A model generated the notes under the pieces. The model saw only the letters and a list, made by a program, of their open reading frames with translations. It was not told where the DNA came from and ran no database searches. From Vibrio rarus (GTDB taxonomy: Bacteria; Pseudomonadota; Gammaproteobacteria; Enterobacterales; Vibrionaceae), in NCBI RefSeq assembly GCF_024347075.1, contig NZ_AP024900.1, positions 2,666,001 through 2,730,000 of the forward strand: DNA of 64,000 bases, written 5' to 3'. Positions 8,146 to 20,356 of this stretch are shown piece after piece. Within the stretch, counting starts at the first letter, position 1; the number at the start of each line of letters is the position of its first letter. The translations under genes were made by a program, and so were the position numbers.

Positions 8146-11100
8146 TTACTCGTCAGAGAAACCTGCGTTCAGTAGTGCAGCCAAGTTATCCGTTGCTTGT
8201 TCAGCAGATGGACCTTGTTGCTCTTCACGGCTAGCTTGACGATTTTGGTGGTAAGCGAAACCCGTACCCGCTGGGATCAAACGACCCACGATTACGTTTT
8301 CTTTCAGACCACGAAGCTCATCACGCTTACCAGAAACTGCAGCTTCTGTAAGTACGCGAGTTGTCTCCTGGAACGATGCCGCAGAAATGAACGACTCAGT
8401 AGCTAGAGATGCTTTCGTGATACCTAGTAGTTCACGTTCAAAGCCTGCTGGCTCTTTACCTTCTGCTTCTAGTGCACGGTTAGCAATCTTAACTTGTGAG
8501 TATTCAACCTGCTCGCCAGGTAGGAAGTCAGAGTCACCCGCTTTAGTGATAGTACACTTACGTAGCATTTGACGAACGATAGTCTCAATGTGCTTATCGT
8601 TAATCTTAACGCCTTGTAGTCGGTAAACTTCTTGTACTTCGTTAGCGATGTACTGAGTCATAGCATGAATACCACGTAAACGTAGGATGTCATGTGGAGT
8701 CTCAGGACCGTCGGCGATTACATCACCACGTTCAACCTTCTCACCTTCGAATACGTTAAGCTGACGATGCTTAGGAATCATCTCTTCGTAGGTTTCTCCA
8801 CCTTCGCGAGTGATTACTAGGCGACGTTTACCTTTCGTTTCTTTACCAAATGACACACTACCAGTGTGCTCAGCAAGAATCGCAGGCTCTTTCGGCTTAC
8901 GTGCTTCAAATAGGTCGGCTACGCGTGGTAGACCACCAGTGATATCTTTGTTACCGCCAGATTTCTGAGGGATACGTGCTAGTGTGTCACCCACACCCAC
9001 TTCCGCACCATCTTCAATGTTGACAATTGCTTTACCAGGTAGGAAGTATTGAGCTGGCATATCAGTGCCAGGGATCATTACATCATTACCTTTTTCATCA
9101 ACAAGTTTGATGGCTGGACGCATGTCTTTACCTGCGGCAGGACGTGCAGCAGCATCAGTGACTTCGCTTGAAGATAGACCCGTTAGGTCATCCGTGTGGC
9201 GAGCAACCGTTACGCCATCAATCATGTCAACGTACTGGATGCGACCTGCCACTTCAGTGATGATTGGCAGTGTATGCGCTTCCCAGTTTGCAACAACATA
9301 TCCAGACTGCAACGAAGTAGATTCGATATCGCTTTCTTTGATGTTAAGAACTGTACCGTAAGGCAGTTTGTGTTTCTCTTTCGTACGACCTAACGCATCA
9401 ACGATGGTTAGTTCAGATGCACGAGAAGTCACAACTAGCTTGCCGTCTTTGTTCACAACGAATTTAACGTTGTGAAGGAACGGTGTACCTTCGTTCTTAG
9501 TTTGAACGCTGTTCTCAGCAGCCGCTGTCGATGCAGCACCACCGATGTGGAACGTACGCATGGTAAGCTGTGTACCCGGTTCACCGATAGACTGAGCAGC
9601 GATAACACCAACTGCTTCACCTTGGTTCACTAGGTGACCACGTGCTAGGTCACGACCGTAACACAATGCACAACAACCGAAGTCAGCATCACAGGTAACT
9701 ACTGAGCGCACTTTCATGCGGTCTACAGAGTTTTCGTCCATGATTTGACACCACTTCTCATCAATCAGAGTATTACGTGGGATCAGAACTTCTTCAGTAC
9801 CAGGCTTAAGAACGTCATCAGCGACAACACGACCTAGAGCTAACTCAGAAAGTGGCACTTTAACGTCACCACCTTCGATATGAGGCATCATTTCAACGCC
9901 TTCATGAGTACCACAGTCATGTTCGTGAACTACCACATCCTGTGCAACGTCTACTAGACGACGCGTTAGATAACCGGAGTTCGCTGTTTTCAGTGCTGTA
10001 TCCGCAAGACCCTTACGAGCACCGTGCGTTGAGATAAAGTACTGAAGTACGTTTAGACCTTCTTTAAAGTTCGCTGTGATTGGCGTCTCGATGATTGAAC
10101 CATCTGGACGAGCCATCAGACCACGCATACCAGCAAGCTGACGAATCTGCGCTGCAGAACCACGAGCACCGGAGTCAGCCATCATGTAGATGCTGTTAAA
10201 CGATTCTTGTTGTTCTTCTTCACCATCACGGTTAACTACAGTTTCAGAAGATAGGTTATCCATCATTGCTTTCGCAACGCGGTCATTGGTCGATGCCCAA
10301 ATATCGATAACTTTGTTGTAGCGCTCACCCGCTGTTACCAAACCAGATTGGTATTGCTCTTGGATTTCGCGTACTTCTTCTTCAGCTGATTCAATCTCAT
10401 CGTATTTAGCTTGTGGTACAACCATATCGTCGATACCAACAGATACGCCAGATAGTGCAGCGTATGCAAAACCTGTGTACATGATTTGGTCAGCGAACAC
10501 TACAGTGTCTTTTAAGCCAAGGTTACGGTAAGCCTCATCAAGAAGTTTAGAAATCTGTTTCTTACCAAGCTTTTGGTTTACTAGTTCAAACGGTAGGCCC
10601 GCTGGAACGATCTGCCATAACATTGCACGACCAACAGTCGTATCAAAAAGCTTAGTTTCAGTAGTCAGATTACCGTCATCATCTTTGATGGTTTCAGTAA
10701 GACGAACTTTTACACGCGCGTGCAGTTCAGCGCTCTTAGTGCGGTATGCCTTTTCAGCCTCTTCTGGGCCGGCAAGGTACATGCCTTCACCTTTCACGTT
10801 TACTTTTTCACGAGTCATGTAGTAAAGACCCAATACAACGTCCTGAGAAGGTACGATGATAGGATCACCTGACGCTGGCGACAGAATGTTATTCGTCGAC
10901 ATCATCAGTGTACGTGCTTCAAGTTGAGCTTCCAGAGTTAGAGGTACGTGTACCGCCATCTGGTCACCATCGAAGTCGGCGTTATACGCAGCACACACAA
11001 GTGGGTGCAACTGCATTGCTTTACCTTCGATCAATACTGGTTCGAACGCTTGGATACCTAGACGGTGAAGTGTCGGTGCACGGTTCAATAGTACTGGGTG

Positions 11101-12369
11101 TTCGCGAATAACTTCGTCTAGGATATCCCAAACGACAGCTTCTTCACGCTCTACCATTTTCTTAGCCGCTTTGATCGTTGTCGCTAGACCACGAAGCTCA
11201 AGCTTGCTGTAGATGAATGGTTTAAATAGCTCAAGTGCCATCTTCTTAGGAAGACCACACTGATGTAGACGAAGGTATGGACCTACTGTAATTACAGAAC
11301 GGCCAGAGTAGTCTACACGCTTACCAAGTAAGTTCTGACGGAAACGACCTTGTTTACCCTTGATCATATCAGCAAGAGATTTCAGAGGACGTTTGTTAGA
11401 ACCTGTGATAGCACGACCGCGACGACCGTTATCAAGAAGCGCATCAACAGACTCTTGCAGCATACGTTTTTCATTTCGTACGATGATGTCCGGAGCTGAT
11501 AGCTCTAGTAGACGCTTCAAACGGTTGTTACGGTTGATAACACGGCGGTATAGGTCGTTCAGATCAGAAGTCGCAAAACGACCGCCATCTAGTGGAACTA
11601 GAGGACGTAGATCTGGTGGCAGTACTGGAAGTACTGTCAAGATCATCCACTCAGGGTTGTTACCCGAAGATACGAATGATTCAACTAGCTTCAAACGCTT
11701 AGTTACTTTTTTGCGCTTAGTTTCAGAGTTAGTTGTTCCTAGCTCTTCACGCATTAGTTCAGCTTCTTGCACAAGATCCATGGTAGAAAGCAGATCTTTG
11801 ATTGCTTCTGCACCCATCTTAGCTGTGAACTCGTCACCCCACTCTTCTAGTTTGTCCAGATACTCTTCTTCAGTAAGCATCTGTCCTTTTTCTAGATCAG
11901 TCATACCCGGTTCTGTTACTACGTACATTTCGAAGTAAAGAACACGTTCGATATCACGTAATGGGATATCCATTAGTAGACCGATGCGAGACGGTAGTGA
12001 TTTTAGGAACCAAATATGTGCTACAGGCGACGCTAGCTCGATGTGGCCCATACGGTCACGACGAACTTTAGTTTGTGTAACTTCAACGCCACACTTCTCA
12101 CAGATAACACCGCGGTGCTTCAGACGCTTGTATTTGCCACATAGACATTCGTAATCTTTGACTGGGCCAAAAATACGCGCACAGAACAAACCATCACGTT
12201 CAGGCTTGAACGTACGATAGTTGATCGTCTCTGGCTTTTTCACTTCACCAAAAGACCATGAACGAATCATGTCCGGTGAAGAAAGACCGATTTTGATAGC
12301 ATCAAATTCTTCAGTCTTGTGTTGTGCTTTAAGAAAGTTTAGTAAATCTTTCACTGTCAGCTCCTGCAA
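8146..12369 (-). CDS. rpoC: DNA-directed RNA polymerase subunit beta'
   Basis: Largest RNA polymerase subunit; it holds the catalytic magnesium and the clamp. The product has 1407 residues, exactly the E. coli length. Visible landmarks are the N-terminal zinc site [19 protein letters not shown] (Cys 75, 77, 90, 93), the lid/rudder region, the catalytic NADFDGDQM near 458-466, the bridge-helix and trigger-loop segment around [20 protein letters not shown] (about 920-940), and the second zinc site [14 protein letters not shown]. The long SI3-type insertion of gammaproteobacteria is present. It lies 58 bases after rpoB with a ribosome site (ggagc) before ATG. No disruption is seen. Confidence 0.99.
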   Translation of the reverse strand: MQELTVKDLLNFLKAQHKTEEFDAIKIGLSSPDMIRSWSFGEVKKPETINYRTFKPERDGLFCARIFGPVKDYECLCGKYKRLKHRGVICEKCGVEVTQTKVRRDRMGHIELASPVAHIWFLKSLPSRIGLLMDIPLRDIERVLYFEMYVVTEPGMTDLEKGQMLTEEEYLDKLEEWGDEFTAKMGAEAIKDLLSTMDLVQEAELMREELGTTNSETKRKKVTKRLKLVESFVSSGNNPEWMILTVLPVLPPDLRPLVPLDGGRFATSDLNDLYRRVINRNNRLKRLLELSAPDIIVRNEKRMLQESVDALLDNGRRGRAITGSNKRPLKSLADMIKGKQGRFRQNLLGKRVDYSGRSVITVGPYLRLHQCGLPKKMALELFKPFIYSKLELRGLATTIKAAKKMVEREEAVVWDILDEVIREHPVLLNRAPTLHRLGIQAFEPVLIEGKAMQLHPLVCAAYNADFDGDQMAVHVPLTLEAQLEARTLMMSTNNILSPASGDPIIVPSQDVVLGLYYMTREKVNVKGEGMYLAGPEEAEKAYRTKSAELHARVKVRLTETIKDDDGNLTTETKLFDTTVGRAMLWQIVPAGLPFELVNQKLGKKQISKLLDEAYRNLGLKDTVVFADQIMYTGFAYAALSGVSVGIDDMVVPQAKYDEIESAEEEVREIQEQYQSGLVTAGERYNKVIDIWASTNDRVAKAMMDNLSSETVVNRDGEEEQQESFNSIYMMADSGARGSAAQIRQLAGMRGLMARPDGSIIETPITANFKEGLNVLQYFISTHGARKGLADTALKTANSGYLTRRLVDVAQDVVVHEHDCGTHEGVEMMPHIEGGDVKVPLSELALGRVVADDVLKPGTEEVLIPRNTLIDEKWCQIMDENSVDRMKVRSVVTCDADFGCCALCYGRDLARGHLVNQGEAVGVIAAQSIGEPGTQLTMRTFHIGGAASTAAAENSVQTKNEGTPFLHNVKFVVNKDGKLVVTSRASELTIVDALGRTKEKHKLPYGTVLNIKESDIESTSLQSGYVVANWEAHTLPIITEVAGRIQYVDMIDGVTVARHTDDLTGLSSSEVTDAAARPAAGKDMRPAIKLVDEKGNDVMIPGTDMPAQYFLPGKAIVNIEDGAEVGVGDTLARIPQKSGGNKDITGGLPRVADLFEARKPKEPAILAEHTGSVSFGKETKGKRRLVITREGGETYEEMIPKHRQLNVFEGEKVERGDVIADGPETPHDILRLRGIHAMTQYIANEVQEVYRLQGVKINDKHIETIVRQMLRKCTITKAGDSDFLPGEQVEYSQVKIANRALEAEGKEPAGFERELLGITKASLATESFISAASFQETTRVLTEAAVSGKRDELRGLKENVIVGRLIPAGTGFAYHQNRQASREEQQGPSAEQATDNLAALLNAGFSDE

Positions 12370-12427
12370 GGAGTTAAAAGGCGCTCGAGGAGCGCCCTCT
12401 TACCAAGTAATCACTTTTTAAAAAGGA

Positions 12428-15400
12428 TTACTCTTCGTCTTCTAGCTCGATGTTAATACCTAGCGAGCGAATTTCTTTCAACAATACGTTGAAGGATTCC
12501 GGCATGCCTGGTTCCATCGAGTGGTTGCCATCTACGATGTTCTTATACATCTTAGTACGGCCATTCACGTCATCCGACTTAACGGTTAACATTTCTTGTA
12601 GAGTGTAAGCAGCACCGTATGCTTCTAGTGCCCATACTTCCATCTCACCGAAACGCTGACCACCGAACTGAGCTTTACCACCAAGTGGTTGCTGAGTTAC
12701 TAGGCTGTAAGAACCGGTTGAACGTGCGTGCATCTTGTCATCAACCAAGTGGTTCAGTTTCAGCATGTACATGTAACCTACTGTTACAGGACGCTCAAAC
12801 GAATCACCAGTACGGCCGTCAAACAATTTAAGCTGACCTGATTCAGGTAAATCACCTAGTTTCAGTAGTTTCTTGATGTTCTTCTCAGAAGCACCGTCAA
12901 ATACTGGAGTCGCGATTGGTAGACCGCCACGTAGGTTCTTAACTAGCGTACGAACTTGATCGTCCGATAGTTCAGCAATGTCAACGTCTTGACGAGTATC
13001 ACCAAGATCATAAACCTTCTGTAAGAACTCACGGAACTTAGCCAGTTCCTGTTGCTCTTTAACCATTTGGTTGATCTTGTCACCGATACCTTTAGCCGCT
13101 AGACCCAAGTGAACTTCAAGGATCTGGCCGATGTTCATACGTGATGGTACACCCAGTGGGTTCAGAACGATATCGACAGGTTGACCTTTCTCATCGTAAG
13201 GCATGTCTTCAACAGGGTTGATCTTAGAGATTACACCCTTGTTACCATGACGACCCGCCATTTTATCACCAGGCTGGATACGACGACGAACCGCTAAGTA
13301 AACCTTAACGATTTTTAGTACGCCAGGGGCTAGGTCATCACCTTGAGTGATCTTACGACGCTTAGTTTCAAACTTCTTATCAAAGTCAGCTTTTAGTTCG
13401 TCGTATTGCTCTGCAAGTTGCTCAAGTTGAGATTGCAGTGCGTCATCTTCAAGAGTTTGCTCTAACCACTGTTTACGGTTAATTGTATCCAGTTTCGCTT
13501 CTGAGTAACCACCAGAAATCAATACAGCACGAACACGGTTTAGAAGGCCACCCTCAAGAATCTGGAATTCTTCAGTAAGGTCTTTCTTCGCTTCTTTAAG
13601 CTGCATTTGCTCAATTTCTAGAGCACGTTTGTCTTTTTCAACGCCATCGCGAGTAAAGACTTGAACGTCAATGATAGTACCTGAAACAGAGTTTGGTACA
13701 CGTAGTGACGTATCTTTAACATCAGATGCTTTTTCACCAAAGATTGCTCGTAGCAGTTTCTCTTCAGGAGTCAGTTGTGTTTCACCTTTAGGGGTTACTT
13801 TACCAACTAGGATGTCACCACCCTTAACTTCAGCACCAATGTAAACGATACCTGACTCATCCAATTTAGATAGAGCGGCTTCACCTACGTTTGGAATATC
13901 AGCAGTGATTTCTTCAGAACCAAGCTTAGTATCACGCGCCACACAAGATAGTTCTTGAATGTGGATAGTAGTAAAGCGATCTTCTTGTACTACACGCTCA
14001 GAAACTAGGATTGAATCCTCAAAGTTATAACCATTCCAAGGCATGAATGCGATACGCATGTTTTGGCCAAGAGCCAATTCGCCAAGGTCAGTTGAAGGAC
14101 CATCTGCTAGCACGTCTCCGCGTGATACTGGTTCACCAGGTAGCACGGTAGGACGTTGGTTAATACAAGTGTTCTGGTTAGAACGCGTGTATTTAGTTAG
14201 GTTATAGATATCGATACCGGCTTCGCCTGGTACCAATTCGTCTTCATTAACCTTAATTACGATGCGAGAAGCGTCTACAGACTGAACCATACCGCCACGT
14301 TTCGCTACCGCAGTAACACCAGAGTCAACCGCAATGTTGCGCTCAACACCAGTACCTACTAGAGGCTTATCAGCCTTAAGTGTAGGAACTGCCTGACGTT
14401 GCATGTTCGCACCCATCAATGCACGGTTTGCATCATCGTGCTCTAGGAATGGGATCAAAGATGCAGCGATAGATACTACCTGGTTCGTTGCAACATCCAT
14501 ATAGCTCACGTTTTCACGTGGGTGTAGACCAGATTCACCTTTCAAACGAGCGGTGATCAGTTCTTCACTAAATGTGTTGCTTTCAGTCAATATGGTGTTC
14601 GCCTGAGCGATAACGTATTGACCTTCTTCGATTGCAGATAAGTAATCAACTTCTTCTGTTACTACACCGTCAACAACACGACGATAAGGCGTTTCTAGGA
14701 AACCAAAATCGTTACAGCGTGCATAAGCAGACAGTGAGTTAATTAGACCGATGTTTGGACCTTCAGGAGTTTCGATCGGACATAGACGACCGTAGTGCGT
14801 AACGTGAACGTCACGAACCTCAAAGCCAGCACGCTCACGAGTTAGACCACCAGGACCTAACGCTGAGATACGACGTTTGTGAGTAACTTCTGAAAGCGGG
14901 TTGTTCTGATCCATAAACTGAGACAACTGAGAAGAGCCAAAGAACTCTTTCACTGCCGCAGAAATTGGCTTAGCGTTGATCAAATCTTGAGGCATGATGG
15001 CGTCAAGATCACCAAGGCTCAAACGCTCTTTAACAGCACGTTCAACACGAACTAGACCTACACGGAATTGGTTTTCAGCCATTTCGCCTACAGAGCGAAT
15101 ACGACGGTTACCAAGGTGATCGATATCATCCACTTCACCTTTACCATTACGGATAGAGATAAGCTTCTTCATCACTTCGATGATATCAGTTTCGTCTAGG
15201 ATGCCTTGCTCGCCTGCGTCTTCACGCAAGATTGAGCTGTTAAACTTCATACGACCTACAGTAGATAGATCGTAGCGCTCTTCAGAGAAGAACAGGCTTT
15301 GGAATAAAGATTCAGCCGCATCTTTCGTTGGTGGCTCGCCAGGACGCATCATGCGGTAGATTTCTACCAATGCAGATAGACGGTCTGTAGTGCTGTCACC

Positions 15401-16456
15401 ACGAAGCGTATCAGACATGAATGGACCATGATCTAGGTCATTCGTGAACAATACTTCTAGCTTAGAGTGACCTGCTTGCGCAAGGTTAGCTAGGCTTTCT
15501 AGGCTGAACTCTTGGTTAGCCGCAACAACGATTTCGCCAGTACTTTCATCGATATAGTCTTTAGACGCAACTTTACCAACGATGTAATCGACAGGTACTT
15601 CGATGAACTCAACGCCATCTTTTTCAAGATTGCGGATATGGCGAGCAGTCACACGACGGCCAGCTTCAACGTAAGTAGTACCATTTGCTTCAATATCAAA
15701 AGAAGCAGTCTCGCCACGTAGACGTTCTGGAACCAACTCCATCATTAGAGTTTGGTTTTGAACTTCAAAGCGTACTTTTTCGAAGAACAGATCTAGGATC
15801 TCTTCTGTCGTTTTACCCAATGCACGTAGGATAATAGACGCTGGAAGTTTACGACGACGGTCGATACGAACAAACAGGCTATCCTTAGGATCGAACTCAA
15901 AGTCTAACCATGAGCCACGGTAAGGAATAACGCGTGCGTTATATAAAACTTTACCAGAAGAGTGAGTCTTACCCTTATCGCTGTCGAAGAATACACCCGG
16001 GCTTCTGTGTAACTGGGATACGATAACCCTCTCGGTACCATTAATCACGAAGGTACCATTGTCCGTCATGAGTGGAATTTCACCCATGTAGACTTCTTGT
16101 TCTTTAATGTCTTTTACAGTACCAGCTGGTGCGTCTTTGTCGAATACAACTAGACGCAGCTTAACGCGCAGCGGTTTTGAATAAGTGATACCTCGGATTT
16201 GACATTCTTTAACATCAAATACAGGCTCACCAAGACGGTAGCTAACGTATTGCAGCTCAGAATTGCCGTTGTAGCTCTGAATTGGAAAAACAGAACGAAA
16301 AGCAGCTTCTAGACCGTGTTCTCCTTCAGGATCCTGTTCGATGAATTTATCGAAAGAATCAAGCTGGATCGATAGCAGGTATGGAACGTCCAAAACTTGT
16401 GGACGAGTACCAAAATCCTTACGGATGCGCTTTTTCTCGGTATAAGAGTAAACCAT
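12428..16456 (-). CDS. rpoB: DNA-directed RNA polymerase subunit beta
   Basis: Forms the other half of the polymerase active cleft. I start at ATG 16456 ([16 protein letters not shown]), giving 1342 residues, the E. coli length; the frame is open to 16507 but that extension has no homology and lacks the GAGGA ribosome site seen 7 bases before 16456. The rifampicin region reads [17 protein letters not shown] then [13 protein letters not shown], with the Asp, His and Ser found in rifampicin-sensitive enzymes. Downstream are GYNFEDSI and the [13 protein letters not shown] catalytic lysine/arginine block. The C-terminal clamp-associated [19 protein letters not shown] is complete. Confidence 0.99.
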   Translation of the reverse strand: MVYSYTEKKRIRKDFGTRPQVLDVPYLLSIQLDSFDKFIEQDPEGEHGLEAAFRSVFPIQSYNGNSELQYVSYRLGEPVFDVKECQIRGITYSKPLRVKLRLVVFDKDAPAGTVKDIKEQEVYMGEIPLMTDNGTFVINGTERVIVSQLHRSPGVFFDSDKGKTHSSGKVLYNARVIPYRGSWLDFEFDPKDSLFVRIDRRRKLPASIILRALGKTTEEILDLFFEKVRFEVQNQTLMMELVPERLRGETASFDIEANGTTYVEAGRRVTARHIRNLEKDGVEFIEVPVDYIVGKVASKDYIDESTGEIVVAANQEFSLESLANLAQAGHSKLEVLFTNDLDHGPFMSDTLRGDSTTDRLSALVEIYRMMRPGEPPTKDAAESLFQSLFFSEERYDLSTVGRMKFNSSILREDAGEQGILDETDIIEVMKKLISIRNGKGEVDDIDHLGNRRIRSVGEMAENQFRVGLVRVERAVKERLSLGDLDAIMPQDLINAKPISAAVKEFFGSSQLSQFMDQNNPLSEVTHKRRISALGPGGLTRERAGFEVRDVHVTHYGRLCPIETPEGPNIGLINSLSAYARCNDFGFLETPYRRVVDGVVTEEVDYLSAIEEGQYVIAQANTILTESNTFSEELITARLKGESGLHPRENVSYMDVATNQVVSIAASLIPFLEHDDANRALMGANMQRQAVPTLKADKPLVGTGVERNIAVDSGVTAVAKRGGMVQSVDASRIVIKVNEDELVPGEAGIDIYNLTKYTRSNQNTCINQRPTVLPGEPVSRGDVLADGPSTDLGELALGQNMRIAFMPWNGYNFEDSILVSERVVQEDRFTTIHIQELSCVARDTKLGSEEITADIPNVGEAALSKLDESGIVYIGAEVKGGDILVGKVTPKGETQLTPEEKLLRAIFGEKASDVKDTSLRVPNSVSGTIIDVQVFTRDGVEKDKRALEIEQMQLKEAKKDLTEEFQILEGGLLNRVRAVLISGGYSEAKLDTINRKQWLEQTLEDDALQSQLEQLAEQYDELKADFDKKFETKRRKITQGDDLAPGVLKIVKVYLAVRRRIQPGDKMAGRHGNKGVISKINPVEDMPYDEKGQPVDIVLNPLGVPSRMNIGQILEVHLGLAAKGIGDKINQMVKEQQELAKFREFLQKVYDLGDTRQDVDIAELSDDQVRTLVKNLRGGLPIATPVFDGASEKNIKKLLKLGDLPESGQLKLFDGRTGDSFERPVTVGYMYMLKLNHLVDDKMHARSTGSYSLVTQQPLGGKAQFGGQRFGEMEVWALEAYGAAYTLQEMLTVKSDDVNGRTKMYKNIVDGNHSMEPGMPESFNVLLKEIRSLGINIELEDEE

Positions 16457-16544
16457 GGGGTTCCTCAGCTCGCTGATAAGTGACCCAACTGTCGATTGTT
16501 TGCACAAAACAAAAGACAGAGACTAACAACTGTTTTCAGTAATA

Positions 16545-16567
16545 ACACTCCAAGGTGTTTGGAGTGT
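16545..16567 (-). promoter_or_regulatory. Hairpin in the rplL-rpoB spacer, possible RNase III processing site
   Basis: A perfect 9-bp stem (ACACTCCAA at 16545-16553 with TTGGAGTGT at 16559-16567) lies about 90 bases before the rpoB start. In E. coli the same spacer contains an RNase III cleavage site that separates the ribosomal-protein and polymerase messages. Assigning that role here is by position only. Confidence 0.45.
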
Positions 16568-16624
16568 GGTTTTGCTTGGGTAAAAGGTGACTAAACAGTG
16601 AAAAAACACCTGTACCCTACAGCG

Positions 16625-16656
16625 CAAAAAGGCCGGTGGTTAATAAACCACCAGCC
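16625..16656 (-). terminator. rplL-rpoB attenuator (partial terminator)
   Basis: On the minus strand a stem of about 10 bp (GCTGGTGGTT with AACCACCGGC, one mismatch) is followed by CTTTTTG, 32 bases after the rplL stop. In E. coli an attenuator at this point lets only a fraction of polymerases reach rpoBC, setting the L7/L12 to beta/beta' ratio. The location and shape match that role. Confidence 0.75.
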
Positions 16657-16688
16657 ATTAGCCATTCGGCTAAGAAATTAAGTAATAA

Positions 16689-17057
16689 TTACTTAACTTC
16701 AACAGAAGCACCAGCTTCTTCTAGAGTAGCTTTAAGAGCTTCTGCTTCTTCTTTAGAAACAGCTTCTTTAAGCGGTGCAGGTGCACCGTCAACTAGACCT
16801 TTAGCTTCTTTCAGGCCAAGACCTGTAGCGCCACGTACTGCTTTGATTACAGAAACTTTGTTTCCGCCAACTGCAGTTAGGATTACGTCGAATTCAGTTT
16901 GTTCTTCAGCAGCGTCACCGCCAGCTGCGCCACCAGCAACTACAGCAGCAGCTGCAGATACGCCGAATTTCTCTTCCATAGCTTCGATAAGCTCAACAAC
17001 TTGCATTACAGACATTTCTGCAACTGCGTCTAGGATTTGCTCGTTAGTAATAGACAT
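16689..17057 (-). CDS. rplL: 50S ribosomal protein L7/L12
   Basis: Stalk protein that recruits translation GTPases. The 122-residue protein has the N-terminal dimer helix ([20 protein letters not shown]), the alanine-rich flexible hinge with [13 protein letters not shown] (about 36-48) and the C-terminal factor-binding domain [20 protein letters not shown]. Length equals the family norm (121-122). It is 57 bases after rplJ. The strong skew to Ala, Gly, Val and Glu and to a few codons is normal for this very highly expressed gene. Confidence 0.99.
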   Translation of the reverse strand: MSITNEQILDAVAEMSVMQVVELIEAMEEKFGVSAAAAVVAGGAAGGDAAEEQTEFDVILTAVGGNKVSVIKAVRGATGLGLKEAKGLVDGAPAPLKEAVSKEEAEALKATLEEAGASVEVK

Positions 17058-17114
17058 AACAATTCTCTTTTAAGTCAACAATAAGTTTATTTTGCAACCA
17101 GTAAAAAGCAAGGC

Positions 17115-17609
17115 TTAAGCCGCTGCTTCTTCTTTTTGATCGCGTAGTGCAGCGATAGTACGTACCAGCTTGCCTGCTGAAGCTTCTTTCATGCACATCA
17201 TTAGGCGTGCGATAGCTTCGTCGTAAGTTGGTAGTGTCGCTAGTAGATCTGCGTCAGTAACCGCGCCTTCAAATGCAGCAGCTTTGATCTCGAAATCTTT
17301 GTTCTCTTTAGCGAAGTCTTTAAAAAGACGCGCTGCAGCACCTGGGTGCTCGTTAGAGAATGCAATTAGAGTAGGACCAGTGAAAGTGTCAGTAAGACAC
17401 TCGTAGTCAGTACCTTGCATTGCACGGCGTGCTAGTGTGTTACGCACAACTCTCATGTAAACACCCGCTTCGCGAGCTTGTTTACGTAGAGAAGTCATTG
17501 CGCCAACTTGAACGCCACGAGAATCAGCTACAACTGCAGAAAGTGCACCACTGGCAGCTTCGTTGACTTCAGCAACAATTGCTTTTTTGTCTTGAAGGTT
17601 TAAAGCCAT
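17115..17609 (-). CDS. rplJ: 50S ribosomal protein L10
   Basis: Stalk base protein; it binds 23S rRNA and the L7/L12 dimers, and the L10-L12 complex represses its own message. I start at ATG 17609 ([17 protein letters not shown]), giving 164 residues (E. coli 165), with ggag 8 bases upstream. The longer frame to 17663 lies inside the leader RNA and is not coding. RNA-binding block [15 protein letters not shown] is near 47-61. Confidence 0.98.
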   Translation of the reverse strand: MALNLQDKKAIVAEVNEAASGALSAVVADSRGVQVGAMTSLRKQAREAGVYMRVVRNTLARRAMQGTDYECLTDTFTGPTLIAFSNEHPGAAARLFKDFAKENKDFEIKAAAFEGAVTDADLLATLPTYDEAIARLMMCMKEASAGKLVRTIAALRDQKEEAAA

Positions 17610-17624
17610 TTTGGATTTACTCCT

Positions 17625-17850
17625 GGTTGTCGTTACACCACTCACCATAATTGGTGAGAGCAAAAACGGTGCAGTCCCAGAAGAAAGGCAATCTTTTACA
17701 AGTTCGGCTTTCTATCAGTTCGGGCACCATCTACGTAGGTTTTACTATTAAGTTACATCGCAAAAATAGCTTGTAACGCCTACGGTCTTGGACGGAGACT
17801 CACTCTTACATCGAGATGTCTGAGTCAGCCCCAACCACAAATATTAGGCG
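17625..17850 (-). promoter_or_regulatory. L10 leader, autoregulatory RNA of rplJL
   Basis: The 275-base rplA-rplJ gap holds no gene. Read on the minus strand it contains the conserved segments of the gammaproteobacterial L10 leader: AAGACCGTAGGCG and, further on, CCTACGTAGATGGTGCC, which pair partly with each other. These are nearly the E. coli sequences around which the L10(L12)4 complex binds. A hairpin CTCACCA/TGGTGAG lies just before the ribosome site. A promoter for rplJL within the gap is expected from E. coli but is not clear here. Confidence 0.85.
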
Positions 17851-17884
17851 CGAAATTATACACTAATTTCACGCCAAAGCAAGA

Positions 17885-18589
17885 TTAGCTTGCTTGAGTG
17901 TTCAGGCTAGCCTGATCAACAGCAACACCAGCACCCATTGTAGTAGAGATGCTTACTTTATTCAGGAAAGTACCTTTCGCTGAAGATGGTTTCGCTTTCT
18001 TAAGAGCAACAAGTAGTGCTTCTAAGTTCTCTTGAATTTGTGAAACTTCAAAAGATGCTTTACCAATAGTAGTGTGGATGATGCCGTTTTTGTCGTTACG
18101 GTAACGAACCTGACCTGCTTTAGCGTTCTTAACCGCTTGAGCAACGTTAGGAGTTACAGTACCGACTTTAGGGTTTGGCATAAGGCCACGTGGACCTAGG
18201 ATAGTACCTAGTTGACCAACAACGCGCATTGCATCTGGAGAAGCAACAACTACGTCAAAGTCCATCACACCCTTTTTAACTTGCTCAGCTAGGTCTTCCA
18301 TACCAACGATGTCAGCACCAGCTTCTTTCGCAGCTTCTGCATTTGCACCTTGGGTGAATACAGCTACGCGAATTTCACGACCAGTACCGTGAGGTAGTAC
18401 AGTTGCACCACGTACGTTTTGATCTGATTTACGAGCGTCAATGCCAAGGTTAACAGCAACGTCAACACTTTCATTGAAGTTAGCGGTTGCTAGTTCTTTA
18501 AGAAGAGCAACTGCTTCGTTGATTTCGTACTCTTTAGTAACGTCAACTTTTTCGCGAATAACGCGCATACGCTTAGTAAGTTTTGCCAT
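17885..18589 (-). CDS. rplA: 50S ribosomal protein L1
   Basis: Builds the mobile L1 stalk near the E site and represses translation of the rplKA message. The 234-residue protein (same as E. coli) begins [16 protein letters not shown] and shows [15 protein letters not shown], the L1 signature, at about 130-145, plus the C-terminal [18 protein letters not shown]. It starts 4 bases after the rplK stop, consistent with translational coupling. Confidence 0.99.
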   Translation of the reverse strand: MAKLTKRMRVIREKVDVTKEYEINEAVALLKELATANFNESVDVAVNLGIDARKSDQNVRGATVLPHGTGREIRVAVFTQGANAEAAKEAGADIVGMEDLAEQVKKGVMDFDVVVASPDAMRVVGQLGTILGPRGLMPNPKVGTVTPNVAQAVKNAKAGQVRYRNDKNGIIHTTIGKASFEVSQIQENLEALLVALKKAKPSSAKGTFLNKVSISTTMGAGVAVDQASLNTQAS

Positions 18590-18593
18590 TGTC

Positions 18594-19022
18594 TTAACCC
18601 TCTACCACTAGGCCCATTGAACGAGCAGTACCCGCGATAGAACGCTTCATCGCTTCGATGTCAGCGCCAGTCATATCTGCAGCTTTAGTTTCTGCGATCT
18701 CTTGAACTTGAGCGTCAGTTACAGTACCAACTTTCTCAGTGTTCGGACGACCAGAACCAGACTTAATGCCAGCTGCTTTAAGCAGTAGAACTGCTGCAGG
18801 TGGAGTCTTAGTTTCGAACGTGAAAGAACGGTCGTTGTATACAGAGATAACAACTGGGATTGGTAGACCTTTCTCAACATCACCTGTTTTTGCGTTAAAC
18901 GCTTTACAGAATTCCATGATGTTCACACCGTGTTGACCTAGAGCAGGACCAACCGGTGGCGACGGGTTTGCCATACCTGCTGCAACTTGCAGTTTGATAT
19001 AAGCTTCAACTTTCTTAGCCAT
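18594..19022 (-). CDS. rplK: 50S ribosomal protein L11
   Basis: Forms the GTPase-associated centre with 23S helices 43-44; needed for RelA activation on stalled ribosomes. The 142-residue protein has the proline-rich [20 protein letters not shown] at about 21-40 and the RNA-binding C-terminal [12 protein letters not shown]. First gene behind the L11 promoter and 4 bases upstream of rplA. Confidence 0.99.
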   Translation of the reverse strand: MAKKVEAYIKLQVAAGMANPSPPVGPALGQHGVNIMEFCKAFNAKTGDVEKGLPIPVVISVYNDRSFTFETKTPPAAVLLLKAAGIKSGSGRPNTEKVGTVTDAQVQEIAETKAADMTGADIEAMKRSIAGTARSMGLVVEG

Positions 19023-19117
19023 GATATTTCCTAATTTTGGGTAGTAACGCTGCCTTACGGCCAGCTCCCCGTTGTTTTAAAAACGCTTCACTTCACAATA
19101 GAAGTAAAGAGGCGCGA

Positions 19118-19146
19118 ATTATAGATACAATTCACGCCTCAAACAA
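19118..19146 (-). promoter_or_regulatory. L11 promoter with GC-rich discriminator
   Basis: On the minus strand: -35 TTGTTT (19141-19146), 17-base spacer, -10 TATAAT (19118-19123), then TCGCGCC. The GC-rich discriminator directly after the -10 is the mark of promoters inhibited by ppGpp and DksA. It sits in the nusG-rplK gap where E. coli has its L11 promoter. Confidence 0.8.
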
Positions 19147-19163
19147 GCCCTAAAGCCTATTTT

Positions 19164-19712
19164 TTAGTCAACTTTTTCAACTTGACCGAATTCGAGTTCT
19201 ACTGGTGTTGCACGACCGAAGATCGATACGGACACTTTAAGACGACTCTTCTCGTAATCAACTTCTTCAACAGTACCGTTGAAGTCAGCAAAAGGACCGT
19301 CGTTAACACGAACAATCTCACCCGCTTCGTACATTGTACGAGGACGAGGTGCTTCACTTGCCTTCTCAAGACGATTTAAGATAGCGTCAGCTTCTTTGTC
19401 TGTGATTGGTGCAGGTTTATCTGAAGTGCCACCAATAAAGCCCATAACACGAGGAATACTACGCACTAAGTGCCATGACTCATCGTTCATAATCATTTGA
19501 ACAAGCACATAGCCAGGGAAGAATTTACGCTCGCTCTTGCGACGCTGGCCAGCACGCATTTCAACAACTTCTTCAGTTGGAACTAATACTTCGCCAAAAA
19601 ATTCTTCCATATCATGCATTCTGATATATTCGCGAAGAGAAGTAGCTACACGACCTTCAAAACCAGAAAAAGCCTGAACCACATACCAACGTTTCTTTGG
19701 TGCTTCACTCAT
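19164..19712 (-). CDS. nusG: Transcription termination/antitermination factor NusG
   Basis: NusG binds the polymerase clamp through its N-terminal domain and couples to Rho, S10 or ribosomes through the C-terminal KOW domain. The 182-residue protein (E. coli 181) begins with [18 protein letters not shown] and has [12 protein letters not shown] near 62-73. The KOW part follows as [21 protein letters not shown] and the protein ends [11 protein letters not shown]. It lies 11 bases after secE. Confidence 0.99.
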   Translation of the reverse strand: MSEAPKKRWYVVQAFSGFEGRVATSLREYIRMHDMEEFFGEVLVPTEEVVEMRAGQRRKSERKFFPGYVLVQMIMNDESWHLVRSIPRVMGFIGGTSDKPAPITDKEADAILNRLEKASEAPRPRTMYEAGEIVRVNDGPFADFNGTVEEVDYEKSRLKVSVSIFGRATPVELEFGQVEKVD

Positions 19713-19723
19713 GAACTAAACCC

Positions 19724-20101
19724 TCACACCCCAGTCGCTAGAGATACAAGACGAACCATTATTCCGTCTATACCCCAAAGCGCTAGAGCCATAACAATAC
19801 TTACAGCCAATACGATCAACGTCGTTTGCATAGTTTCTTGGCGAGTAGGCCAAACAACCTTGCGGATCTCCATGCGAGATTCGCGTGCAAATACGATCGT
19901 AGCTTTACCTTTTGTAGTCGTAGCGGCCACACCTAGAGCAATTGCAATTAAGGCAACAACACTCGCAGCGCGAATCACTACAGACATTTCACCATAAAGA
20001 TGATTACCTACAACAGCAGCGGCTAGCAGAACAAAAACGACAATCCACTTGAAGATGTCTGCTGCACTTGAGCTATCAGGAGTTTCTGCATTTGCTTTCA
20101 T
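19724..20101 (-). CDS. secE: Preprotein translocase subunit SecE
   Basis: Essential clamp of the SecYEG channel in the inner membrane. I start at ATG 20101 (MKANAETPDSSSAAD), giving 125 residues, with an AGGT ribosome site about 7 bases upstream; the frame also opens from a TTG at 20119. Three membrane helices are visible (about 17-33, 40-57, 92-112), the three-helix form of gammaproteobacteria, along with the conserved amphipathic ESRMEIRKVVWPTRQET before the last helix. Confidence 0.97.
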   Translation of the reverse strand: MKANAETPDSSSAADIFKWIVVFVLLAAAVVGNHLYGEMSVVIRAASVVALIAIALGVAATTTKGKATIVFARESRMEIRKVVWPTRQETMQTTLIVLAVSIVMALALWGIDGIMVRLVSLATGV

Positions 20102-20310
20102 AAAACTAACCTGTGACAAGTCTTACTATAGACGACAATAACCCCGCTGTTGCAGGGCATATTCATTTGTGTTGAAAACAACACACTCTTTGTGAACTTT
20201 CTTTCTAATACAGGCTATAAAACCCACAATAGAAAGGAAAATTCTCAATATTCTTCGCTTATTCGTGATAAAAAGACGAATTTGCCTTCCCATCATAAAC
20301 TGTAGCGCAG
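20102..20310 (-). promoter_or_regulatory. Upstream region of secE-nusG with a palindrome
   Basis: No gene is present between secE and the tufB terminator. The stretch should hold the secE-nusG promoter; I cannot pick a clear -35/-10 pair. A perfect 7-bp inverted repeat TGTGTTG/CAACACA with an AAAA loop sits at 20168-20185. Confidence 0.4.
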
Positions 20311-20338
20311 AAAAAGGGCATCAAATGATGCCCTTTTG
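20311..20338 (-). terminator. Rho-independent terminator of tufB
   Basis: Stem GGGCATC with GATGCCC in the middle of flanking A and T runs, 19 bases beyond the tufB stop on the minus strand. Confidence 0.92.
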
Positions 20339-20356
20339 TTTAGATTTCGTCAATTA

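Noticed and set aside
11360..11938. 192-codon frame opposite rpoC
   Set aside because: Antisense shadow of rpoC with Arg/Ser-rich low-complexity content.
16636..17073. 145-codon frame opposite rplL, rich in Ala and Ser
   Set aside because: Shadow of the alanine-rich rplL gene with its biased codons; no start context and no independent homology.
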